A stretch of 33,915 nt of DNA, taken from positions 1 to 33,915 of the IMG/VR virus record IMGVR_UViG_3300029977_000006. The stretch is one strand, 5' to 3'. Shown here piece after piece: positions 14,219 through 21,412 of the stretch. Each line of letters starts with the position of its first letter. Position 1 is the first letter of the stretch. The position numbers and the translations under genes were made by a program. The notes beneath the pieces were generated by a model. It was not told the origin of the DNA and made no database searches. It saw nothing but the letters and a program-made list of their open reading frames with translations. Source of the stretch: a virus.

Positions 14219-16690
14219 TTATCTTGTCCCTTCTACTACAAAATATGATTTAATATAATTTATAGACCTAACTTTATCACCACTAATTCTATATTTAAAA
14301 AATTTGTCAACTAAATTGCAAGTGATTAAACCATTTTCTGTATTAAAATTTTTACTATTTATATCAATATTCAATTTACCTTGCCAATCACCTACTATTT
14401 CTACCTTCAACAACCTCTTATTATAATTAGGAATATCAAAATCAAATTTTTTTGTTTCAAAATCTATTTTACTATATACTTGGTCTTTTTCAATTTTATA
14501 TCTATTTAAATTCATTAATACACGATTATTAATACTATAATAAGTATAATTCTCTGTATTAGAAGTTGGATGCGGATAATAATATTCTGAAATATGCATT
14601 TTATTCTTAATATAATCTTCTGTTATAAAGTTTTCATTGATATTAAAAAGTTTTAAATACGGATCGTAAGTAATCAAATTTTTATTCGTTATTAAATGAA
14701 CATAACCTTCAAAATCTATAAAAAATTCCGCATTTTCATCTATAACACATTTATTCAAAATTTCATAATTCAATAACTTTAAACTATAACCATTAAATTC
14801 ATATAAATAAAAATAATCACTTTTTAACAAAACATAAATAAAATCTGAACTAACTACAGCATCATAAAATTCTTTTGTTAACTCAACTACAGGCGTTATC
14901 TTCCACAATGTAGGATACCCAGCCCACTCTAAAGCATATATCTTCCATTTCGTAAAAATAAATAAAGTATCTTTATAAACAAGCGTCTTAACAATATAAT
15001 CAGTATTTAAATTACCTAACATTGAATTACCAGCCATGCCACTATCCCATACCAAAGGATTGCTAAAATCAGACCAAAATATATATATCGGAGAAAATAC
15101 AAACATAAAATTTTTATATATGTTTATATCAATTAAACCGGTATCCCGTATCATATTAAATCCAGGATTAGGTTTTAAAAAATAATTAACATAATTTATA
15201 GAACCTTCATAAGGATATTTCCTATTAATATAATATAAACCACCATAAACATCAAAATTAGTTAGTGATTGATATTTAGAAGCCGAAGTAATAAATATTT
15301 TATCATCCCACAAAGCACATCTTGGATTATTATTGTTAATATAAGAACCTGGACCAACCTTTAATTGTTTATAAACCCAATCATTCTTAGTTGGTGATTT
15401 ATAAACTATAGCATAACTATTTGCATAAGTATCTTCATAAAAGCTTTCATTAGTATTAACTAAATAAGAAGATAAATAAGCAATATGAATATCATCAACA
15501 CCAAAAAAATGTATTAAATGTATATATTCATCATTGGATTTAGGACTAAAATTTAATTCAAATTCTATTTTTTCAGCTGTATAAAAAAAAGTATAAACTG
15601 AAGTCCAATTCAAACCACCATCAATAGAATAATAAATACTTATACCTTGACCATAAAATTGAATATTAAAATCTGCACTACCAAAATTTAATTCTGTTTG
15701 TGCAGGAATAGAAAATGTCCTTCTCACTGACCCATCTGCCCATATTACATAATTAACATTAGTCCCATCATAACTTGTTTGTATATAAATTTTCAATGTG
15801 TCATTAAGAAATACTTTAAAAAGAAAACTACCACCTGTTTGTGTCTTTGCTGTTATAAACTTAAAATAATATCTAAAATAATTTGTATAAAATGGTGGTG
15901 TTATTTTAACTATATGATCCGTATAAGCACCACCTATACTCCATACTTTATACCCATTATAAATATTATTTCTAAAAATACCTTGAACAATTTTATAATT
16001 TTCACTTAAAAAATTTCTTTGGAAATCTTCATTTGTGTTGTTTAAATCATAATCAAAATAATAAAGATTAAAAGTGTTCTTAACACTGTTGAAATTACCT
16101 ACACTATCATCTACAGTATACCACATATAAATATAATTCTCACCCTGATTTATAGAAGGAAGTAAAATATAAACTACATATTGAGAACGATTTATATTAC
16201 CATATTTAGGATAAGGATGAGTAAAGATATAGTGTGGTAAAGGTTGTGTTCCATCAGCATCCAATGTAAATCTTAATTCAGAGAAGTCATCACTTAATTT
16301 GTTATTATTATAAAAACTTCTTAAATCTAAATTTAATCTAACTAAAATAGGATAATTAGCAGAATATTGTGAATTTAAAGTAATTCTTCTTCGATACCAA
16401 TTTCTTTCTACCTCTTTACCAAATACTAAATAAAATCTACCATTATATTGAGAAAATGGTGTTATAAGATTTGATATTAAACAACCATCTATTTCATCTT
16501 TACCTAATAAAACAGGTAATGTTTCTCTGTTTGGTTCTATATAATAACCACAATTTATACCAAAAGTGGAAACTTTACCAGCATACATATTAGAAATTGC
16601 TTCATTTGGTATAATTTTGTCATCAGCATTAGTTATTACACCTTTTAAAAAATTTGTTATTATATGCTCCTTTACTTTTTTACTTTTCAT
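14219..16690 (-). CDS. tail nozzle-like protein with inserted DUF2341/lectin-like domains
   Basis: The 823-residue protein begins (about 1-90) and ends (about 435-823) with repeated Trp/Tyr-rich beta strands typical of podoviral tail nozzle (T7 gp12-like) propellers. Between these, residues 95-195 match DUF2341 in outline (WYRRRITL start, PILVRLNLDL, ELRFTLDADGTQPLPHYIF, VVYILLPSI, YMWYTVDDS). Residues 200-430 look like a concanavalin/lectin-type beta sandwich (KVWSIGGAY, YIQTSYDGTN, SIYYSIDGGLNW). The domain calls are from sequence appearance only. The two adaptor genes upstream support a tail role. Confidence 0.65.
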   Translation of the reverse strand: MKSKKVKEHIITNFLKGVITNADDKIIPNEAISNMYAGKVSTFGINCGYYIEPNRETLPVLLGKDEIDGCLISNLITPFSQYNGRFYLVFGKEVERNWYRRRITLNSQYSANYPILVRLNLDLRSFYNNNKLSDDFSELRFTLDADGTQPLPHYIFTHPYPKYGNINRSQYVVYILLPSINQGENYIYMWYTVDDSVGNFNSVKNTFNLYYFDYDLNNTNEDFQRNFLSENYKIVQGIFRNNIYNGYKVWSIGGAYTDHIVKITPPFYTNYFRYYFKFITAKTQTGGSFLFKVFLNDTLKIYIQTSYDGTNVNYVIWADGSVRRTFSIPAQTELNFGSADFNIQFYGQGISIYYSIDGGLNWTSVYTFFYTAEKIEFELNFSPKSNDEYIHLIHFFGVDDIHIAYLSSYLVNTNESFYEDTYANSYAIVYKSPTKNDWVYKQLKVGPGSYINNNNPRCALWDDKIFITSASKYQSLTNFDVYGGLYYINRKYPYEGSINYVNYFLKPNPGFNMIRDTGLIDINIYKNFMFVFSPIYIFWSDFSNPLVWDSGMAGNSMLGNLNTDYIVKTLVYKDTLFIFTKWKIYALEWAGYPTLWKITPVVELTKEFYDAVVSSDFIYVLLKSDYFYLYEFNGYSLKLLNYEILNKCVIDENAEFFIDFEGYVHLITNKNLITYDPYLKLFNINENFITEDYIKNKMHISEYYYPHPTSNTENYTYYSINNRVLMNLNRYKIEKDQVYSKIDFETKKFDFDIPNYNKRLLKVEIVGDWQGKLNIDINSKNFNTENGLITCNLVDKFFKYRISGDKVRSINYIKSYFVVEGTR

Positions 16691-16691
16691 T

Positions 16692-17366
16692 TTACCAATA
16701 ATCTAATAACGCCTTTATCGTATTTTCCTCTAAACCTGATGCATAATAGTCTCTTCTTGGTATAAATACAAATTCTTCAGGAAGTTTCTTCTCATTATCT
16801 ATAACACTTAGTTCTTTAATATATTCCTGAAATTTTGCATTATAATATTGAGCTTCTTCATACCTTCTTAAAAATTCTAACCCTAATTTCATAGCACCAG
16901 CCTCTACTAAATAAGGGAATTCCTCTAATAAAATATTAGTATCATTACCATCTGTTAACGGCATTAAATTAGCATGATAATAAAACTTCATATTATAACT
17001 TTTATTTGGTATCGGAAACAATAATAATCTTTTTGTAGAATTTTCTATATAATATTTAGCAACTTCACCTTTATCAATCCCATAAAACTTTAAGGCATCT
17101 AATAACGAAATATAATCTATAATTCTATACCCATCATCATCTAACTTAATTAAAATAAAATCGTTTTTATAATCAGCAGGAAGCGAATATTCTTGAACAC
17201 CTTCTGTTGTTGTAAAATTATACGTTCTTCTTAAAAACCACCAATCTCTTAAATCATTAACATATTTCAAAGTATTATTTATCCATTCACTAGCATAAAC
17301 ATAAGCATTGGTCTCTTTAATACCTAAATTATTTATTATTTTCCGTTGTAGTTCTAAAAAGTTCAT
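16692..17366 (-). CDS. head-tail adaptor-like protein (tail tubular protein A type)
   Basis: The 224-residue protein resembles podoviral adaptor proteins: a helical N-terminus with WINNTLKYVNDLRDWWFLRR (20-39), then EGVQEYSLPADYKN and FPIPNKSYNMKFYYH strands, then a C-terminal helical part (YLVEAGAMKLGLEFLRRYEEA). Such proteins join the portal to the nozzle. It overlaps the preceding gene by 38 bases, and AGAGGTTAACCCAA sets its ATG. Confidence 0.7.
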   Translation of the reverse strand: MNFLELQRKIINNLGIKETNAYVYASEWINNTLKYVNDLRDWWFLRRTYNFTTTEGVQEYSLPADYKNDFILIKLDDDGYRIIDYISLLDALKFYGIDKGEVAKYYIENSTKRLLLFPIPNKSYNMKFYYHANLMPLTDGNDTNILLEEFPYLVEAGAMKLGLEFLRRYEEAQYYNAKFQEYIKELSVIDNEKKLPEEFVFIPRRDYYASGLEENTIKALLDYW

Positions 17367-18012
17367 TTGGGTTAACCTCTTTATAAATTGATATATTAGT
17401 AAAATATAATCCCTTTAATTCATCTTCAAAAGCCTTTTTATACTCTTCCGCTACATCATAAACTTCATAATCTCTATAAATCTTTGATAAAGCATAATTA
17501 ATAATTAAAGAAGGATAATAATTTGTTAAATAATTCGTGTCATTGTCAAAAGATAAACGATTTAGATAAGTAAAAAAATTTAAGTATAAATTATAAACAT
17601 TAGTCAAAATCTGTGGATAGGATTTAATTTTTCCAGCTTCTATATAATAAAATCCACCAAATAATTTATTTTTTATTTGAGGAACAGCACCACTTGTATT
17701 ATAAACACCTATCAACATTATCGCTTCATCTATAGAAGAAACAGGAAGTAAACTTAAAAATGTTGTCTGTGAACTTGTCAAATTATAATATATTTTTTTA
17801 ATTGACTTTATTTTGTTAACTATTATATCGTATTCTAAAACATAATTCTCACCATTTATATTTATAACATTAACTTTTTCTTCAAAAAACCATAAACTTA
17901 ATCTATCAATAAATTCTATTGCTTCATTAACAATATTTGATAAATAAGAAGCATCTAAATCTCTTCTATTAATTCTTTTTAATATTTCATTCTTTATCTC
18001 TCCAAAATTCAT
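17329..18012 (-). CDS. second head-tail adaptor-like protein
   Basis: The 227-residue protein shares its layout with the next gene: an N-terminal helix pair with MNFGEIKNEILKRINR and IDRLSLWFFEEKVNV, a central beta part, then a C-terminal helix pair with PSLIINYALSKIYRDYEV and an EEYKKAFEDELKGL tail. Tandem adaptor paralogues, probably from duplication, would form stacked rings between portal and nozzle. Its ATG overlaps the stop of the zinc-finger gene (ATGA). Confidence 0.6.
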   Translation of the reverse strand: MNFGEIKNEILKRINRRDLDASYLSNIVNEAIEFIDRLSLWFFEEKVNVININGENYVLEYDIIVNKIKSIKKIYYNLTSSQTTFLSLLPVSSIDEAIMLIGVYNTSGAVPQIKNKLFGGFYYIEAGKIKSYPQILTNVYNLYLNFFTYLNRLSFDNDTNYLTNYYPSLIINYALSKIYRDYEVYDVAEEYKKAFEDELKGLYFTNISIYKEVNPNELFRTTTENNK

Positions 18013-18341
18013 TTATTTTTACTCCACACTGGTAAATGTTTAATACTGACAACTTTATGAAATTTACCAATATGTTGTTTTAAAGTAATTTCTTTCTTAA
18101 ACCCTTTACCACATATAGGACATTCAAATTCACCTTCTAACTTCTTCTTTAATTCTACAACTTCATCAGGTATATCAATTTCTAAATCCGTCTTTTCTTC
18201 AACATAAACATCTTTTCTTAAAAATTTACCATTTATAGAAAAAACATTACCATCCTGAATATATATCATTCTACCTAATTCATCACATTTCAATATATAT
18301 GGTTTTGTTAAATCCAAAGTTGGTTCTTTATTGTTTTCCAT
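18009..18341 (-). CDS. C2H2 zinc-finger protein
   Basis: The 110-residue protein ends with a canonical C2H2 finger: Cys74-x2-Cys77-x12-His90-x4-His95 (FECPICGKGFKKEITLKQHI and then GKFH). The N-terminal 60 residues are short beta strands (ILKCDELGRMIYIQDGNVFS) like a small structural domain. Classical C2H2 fingers are rare in bacteriophage. The gene sits between the capsid genes and the tail adaptors and begins directly after the T-run of a strong terminator, without an obvious Shine-Dalgarno. It may be a minor head or tail component or a regulator of the tail genes. Confidence 0.7.
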   Translation of the reverse strand: MENNKEPTLDLTKPYILKCDELGRMIYIQDGNVFSINGKFLRKDVYVEEKTDLEIDIPDEVVELKKKLEGEFECPICGKGFKKEITLKQHIGKFHKVVSIKHLPVWSKNK

Positions 18342-18344
18342 AAA

Positions 18345-18397
18345 AACAAAAAAGGGGGGCTATAACAAAAATTATATTATCAATAAAGCCCCCCCTT
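18345..18397 (-). terminator. intrinsic terminator after the capsid/decoration genes
   Basis: On the - strand, a G7 CTTTA arm (18384-18397) pairs with a TATAG C6 arm (18352-18363) across about 20 bases, followed at once by TTTTTTGTTTTT (to 18342). It follows the decoration gene by about 20 bases and lies directly upstream of the zinc-finger gene. It should stop or attenuate transcription, so that tail genes are made in smaller amounts than capsid. A T-run at 18405-18410 on the + strand suggests possible two-way action. Confidence 0.8.
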
Positions 18398-18416
18398 ATC
18401 TTAGTTTTTTATCACA

Positions 18417-18779
18417 TTACGGCAATTCTCTATATTCTAATACAAAATAACCTGTCCCAGATTGAGCATTAACATCTTTTGCTACAAATTCTATTTTTGA
18501 ACCAACTTCAACTTGAACATCAATACCTACTGATTTGTTAATTTCAGTTCCAAGAGTAGTAGAAGCAGGAATTGTCAATTCTGCTAATTCTACATCATTT
18601 ACTTCTAATGACATTTTAGAATCGTTTGCTCCCCAAGCTTCTTGAACAACAAAACTAACTGAAACTAAATTTATCCTTTTAGCAGGTTTCCAAGTAAACA
18701 CTACAGCACCATCAGATAACTCTGATTGGTCAACCAATACTGGTATTATTATTCTTATGTTTTCAAGTGAATATGCCAT
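18417..18779 (-). CDS. putative capsid decoration/head protein
   Basis: The 120-residue protein (MAYSLENIRI start) is all-beta in appearance (VSVSFVVQEAW, KMSLEVNDVELAELTIP, KIEFVAKDVN, YFVLEYREL), like an Ig- or jelly-roll-type virion surface protein. I start at the ATG at 18779, which has AGGAGGTG at the right distance; an upstream GTG lies inside this Shine-Dalgarno. It directly follows the major capsid gene and precedes the terminator, fitting a highly expressed decoration protein. Confidence 0.6.
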   Translation of the reverse strand: MAYSLENIRIIIPVLVDQSELSDGAVVFTWKPAKRINLVSVSFVVQEAWGANDSKMSLEVNDVELAELTIPASTTLGTEINKSVGIDVQVEVGSKIEFVAKDVNAQSGTGYFVLEYRELP

Positions 18780-18810
18780 AGTCTTCACCTCCTATCTTTA
18801 AAAATTTATA

Positions 18811-19758
18811 TTATAAGCTTGTTATATGAACTATTTTTGCTTCACCAGGATTACCAGTATCCCAAGTTGGAGCAAAACCACCCATATAATACCAAGCAAC
18901 ACCTTTAGAACGACCATAATCTTCTGGTATCTTAGCCCTTATTTCTTCAGGTATTACAACACCTTCTACTACAGGATCAGCACCAAATACTATACATTCA
19001 CCAATATAAGAAGTAGTCCCTAATACAACTGATAAAGCATTTGTCTCTTCTACAAATCTACATTTATAAATTCTTCCTATCTCACCACGGAACAATCTTT
19101 CAGGATCACCATATTTTGCAGCTTCAATAAAATCTTGACTATCCATAATTTTTCTTGCAACATAAGAAGAAACTATAGCAACATAATTTTCACCATCGTA
19201 AGGTGGAACTTTCAACACTTGCTTCATATAATCAATTACATTTTTTATATCAGCTAATGTAATATCTCTTGTAGCAGTAGCTGCTGGTGTTCCATTAGTT
19301 GATATCTGATATGAAGGTGAAGAAGCGGTTCCAGTTGGAGTATATTTAACTTTTGCTTGAGCAAAAGCTTCATAACAAGCCTTATCTAACACTTTTGCCA
19401 TATCATCTCTTAAAGCAACAGTCCATATATTTTCAACAGAAAATTCTGCTAACGCTTCTAACTTACCAGTATATGGTATTGAATTACCATATTCTCTAAC
19501 AATTACCGCACCTTTAGATATCACAACATTGGTTTCTGGTATCTTTTGAGTTTCTTCTAAAGGTCCACCTGCATTTTGAACATTTGATATTCTGATAAAC
19601 TCTATTCTATCACCAACATTCTTACCAAAACCAGGCTCCGGTCTAACAAATTGTCTGAACTTCATTAAAGGTTGTGCAGCATGTCTTATAGTTCTTGACA
19701 ATCTCGGGTTAGCTAAATAACCACCTGCTGTATTAACTTGCCAATATTGTCCTGCCAT
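18811..19758 (-). CDS. major capsid protein (N4 gp56-like, HK97 fold)
   Basis: The 315-residue protein matches the N4-gp56 type of HK97-fold capsid proteins: an N-terminal arm, GDRIEFIRIS near 48-57, an E-loop region with EYGNSIPYTGKLEALAEFS, a spine helix (TVALRDDMAKVLDKACYEAF), and then ITLADIKNVIDYMK, YVAIVSSYVARKI and IGECIVFGADPVVEGV with a late Trp-Tyr-Tyr motif. It would form the icosahedral shell. A strong AAAGGAGGTAAACTACT ribosome binding site and the scaffold-like gene just upstream support this. Confidence 0.85.
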   Translation of the reverse strand: MAGQYWQVNTAGGYLANPRLSRTIRHAAQPLMKFRQFVRPEPGFGKNVGDRIEFIRISNVQNAGGPLEETQKIPETNVVISKGAVIVREYGNSIPYTGKLEALAEFSVENIWTVALRDDMAKVLDKACYEAFAQAKVKYTPTGTASSPSYQISTNGTPAATATRDITLADIKNVIDYMKQVLKVPPYDGENYVAIVSSYVARKIMDSQDFIEAAKYGDPERLFRGEIGRIYKCRFVEETNALSVVLGTTSYIGECIVFGADPVVEGVVIPEEIRAKIPEDYGRSKGVAWYYMGGFAPTWDTGNPGEAKIVHITSL

Positions 19759-19773
19759 AGTAGTTTACCTCCT

Positions 19774-20472
19774 TTATATTAATTTTTTTAATCTTTCTTT
19801 AGTTCTTTCTTCAAGATATTGTTGTAATTCTTCATCAGGAGAAAGTAATCTTTCTTCTGATGAAGTTTTTTCTGTTGAAGAACTTATTTTAGCAGAGCTT
19901 GGTTCTGCTACATTTAAAGGTTTTTCGCCTTGTTGACTTTTTAATTTCTTATCAGCAATATAAGCTCTTGACGCTTCTGCTATTTTTTCTAATAAATTTT
20001 CTAATTTTTCATTAGGGTATTGCTTTTGATATATATCAGCAAAATACCCTACTATTGGTTCATACCCTTTTAAATCACTATATTTTGTATAAAAGTATTC
20101 ATGCAATTTTCTTGCATACTCTGTCATCTCTTGTTCTGTTTTTATTTTTGAAATTATTCTTCTTTCAAGTTCAGAAGCAAACTTTTCTAAAGTTTCCTTT
20201 GGATTTTCAATGAGCTTACTATAATAATCTTCATTGTTAACTTCTGAAGTTGTATATGTTGGTGCAGAAGTTTGTTGGCTTATTAAAGTTTCCAACAACT
20301 CTTCTGCCCTTTTACTTCTTTCTGCTAACTCTTGTATCTTACGCTCTGCTTCTTTATATGCTTTTTCAAGTTCTTCAACAGATTTAAATTTGTCAGCAAA
20401 TTTTACTTCTTTTTGTTCCGTGTCCTGCTGTTGCTGACTTTCAGCAGGGGGATTTTGTTTTATCTCTGTCAT
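19774..20472 (-). CDS. putative scaffolding protein
   Basis: The 232-residue protein is acidic and strongly helical, with a Gln-rich N-terminus, coiled-coil segments (about 30-70 and 85-125) and a Ser/Glu-rich tail ending LQQYLEERTKERLKKLI. This is the typical make-up and location of a phage scaffold, just upstream of the major capsid gene. It has its own promoter and operator-like site upstream (20490-20530) and a TGGAGGTG ribosome binding site. Confidence 0.7.
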   Translation of the reverse strand: MTEIKQNPPAESQQQQDTEQKEVKFADKFKSVEELEKAYKEAERKIQELAERSKRAEELLETLISQQTSAPTYTTSEVNNEDYYSKLIENPKETLEKFASELERRIISKIKTEQEMTEYARKLHEYFYTKYSDLKGYEPIVGYFADIYQKQYPNEKLENLLEKIAEASRAYIADKKLKSQQGEKPLNVAEPSSAKISSSTEKTSSEERLLSPDEELQQYLEERTKERLKKLI

Positions 20473-20489
20473 ATTTTTACACCTCCATT

Positions 20490-20517
20490 TTTATAAAATT
20501 TTGGTGGAGTTTGTCAA
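20490..20517 (-). promoter_or_regulatory. sigma-70-type promoter for the scaffold/capsid genes
   Basis: On the - strand, TTGACA (20512-20517) and TATAAA (20490-20495) are 16 bases apart, a near-consensus pair in one of the few gaps of the late block. Transcription would start within the short leader of the scaffold gene. It allows capsid expression independent of the genes upstream. Confidence 0.6.
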
Positions 20518-20530
20518 GAGTTTAGACAAA
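20506..20530 (-). promoter_or_regulatory. operator-like inverted repeat over the -35 box
   Basis: AGTTTGTC and GACAAACT form a perfect 8-bp inverted repeat with a 9-base spacer. One arm overlaps the TTGACA -35 element of the scaffold/capsid promoter. The layout is that of a dimeric repressor or activator site; the HTH and winged-helix proteins of the phage are candidates. Confidence 0.5.
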
Positions 20531-20531
20531 C

Positions 20532-20735
20532 TTACCCACCTGTTTTATCTATTAAAATTTGTTGTTCTAAATCTTTTAATATTTTCGCTCTTGCTTGAAT
20601 TTGTAAAAACTTTTCTAAATTAGGTTCACAATTACATAAATCGCGATAAATACGCTGTCTTTCATTTTCAAAAAAATCTTTGAGGTAATCTTCAACTTGT
20701 CTAGCTATTTCTTGAATTATTTCTTTTTGTTGCAT
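20532..20735 (-). CDS. hypothetical coiled-coil protein
   Basis: The 67-residue protein is helical and charged (QVEDYLKDFFENERQRIYRD, then LEKFLQIQARAKILKDLEQQ), with two cysteines at CNC. Small proteins like this are common between portal and scaffold genes in phages. Its ATG lies inside the preceding small gene, with AAGGGGGT about 13 bases upstream. Confidence 0.6.
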   Translation of the reverse strand: MQQKEIIQEIARQVEDYLKDFFENERQRIYRDLCNCEPNLEKFLQIQARAKILKDLEQQILIDKTGG

Positions 20736-20865
20736 TGATCTTTATATACCCCCTTGATAAATCTTCTTTACTGATTTGTTTAGAACCAGTATAACGCTCT
20801 TTTTTTAATTTTGGTGTTTTAAATATATCTGACATAAGTTGTTTTTTCAATTGTTCTTTATTCAT
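20701..20865 (-). CDS. 54-residue protein sharing a C-terminal motif with its neighbour
   Basis: The frame starts MNKEQLKKQLMSDIF after AGGAGGATTTTATT. Its segment ERYTGSKQISKEDLSRGYIK parallels the end of the 70-residue protein encoded just upstream (RKYKGSETFEEEDLYRGYIK), which argues that both are translated and related. It overlaps the next gene by 35 bases. Confidence 0.55.
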   Translation of the reverse strand: MNKEQLKKQLMSDIFKTPKLKKERYTGSKQISKEDLSRGYIKINATKRNNSRNS

Positions 20866-20880
20866 AATAAAATCCTCCTA

Positions 20881-21093
20881 TTAACCAATTTTGATATATC
20901 CTCTATATAAATCTTCTTCTTCAAAAGTCTCTGAACCTTTATATTTTCTCTTTTTTCTCTCAGGTAATGAACTATATGATTTTCCAGCTTTTTTAGTTTC
21001 TCTAGCCCATTTTCTAGCAGTTCCTTTTGGCAATTCTCCTCTTGCTTCCATAGCAAAAAATGCTCTCCATTGACTTTTACTTTTAAAAGGCAT
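20881..21093 (-). CDS. small basic phage protein (MPFKSKSQWRAF family)
   Basis: The 70-residue protein starts MPFKSKSQWRAFFAMEARGE, a sequence typical of small, widespread phage proteins found near the head genes, and continues with a basic helix and LPERKKRKY. Its C-terminal 22 residues resemble those of the 54-residue neighbour. A TAGGAGGTAAATAACT sequence sets the ATG. A DNA-binding or assembly role is possible, but the function is not known to me. Confidence 0.65.
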   Translation of the reverse strand: MPFKSKSQWRAFFAMEARGELPKGTARKWARETKKAGKSYSSLPERKKRKYKGSETFEEEDLYRGYIKIG

Positions 21094-21109
21094 AGTTATT
21101 TACCTCCTA

Positions 21110-21412
21110 TTAATACTTTTTAGCAAACGGATCTTTTTTACCACCTTTAGGTTCTTTTTCTTTTGTTATAGATGTTGCTTTAGGTCTTACTTCATTCCAT
21201 ATCCTTGCTGCACCCATTCTTTCTTTTGGTAGTGTCCCATACATTTCTTTCAAACTGACACTTTTTCTACCCCCAACATCATCAGGAACTTCTTTTTTTA
21301 CATTAAAATCTATTTCTTTTTCAGGGAGATATTTTTTATCAAGCCCATAAGCATAGAAATTTATTTTTATTGCCTCCTCAGGAAATACTAGGTGTTTTTC
21401 TTTTTTTGTCAT
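21110..21412 (-). CDS. hypothetical head-region protein
   Basis: The 100-residue protein is charged, with a Gly/Lys-rich end (PKGGKKDPFAKKY). It overlaps the portal gene by 35 bases and has an excellent AAAGGAGGTAAAGGTT ribosome binding site. No family is recognised. Its place between portal and scaffold suggests a minor head protein. Confidence 0.6.
   Translation of the reverse strand: MTKKEKHLVFPEEAIKINFYAYGLDKKYLPEKEIDFNVKKEVPDDVGGRKSVSLKEMYGTLPKERMGAARIWNEVRPKATSITKEKEPKGGKKDPFAKKY

Noticed and set aside
20862-21056. 64-residue frame on the - strand overlapping the MPFKSKSQ protein
   Set aside because: It is a shifted frame of the 70-residue gene, which has a strong ribosome binding site and a familiar start sequence.
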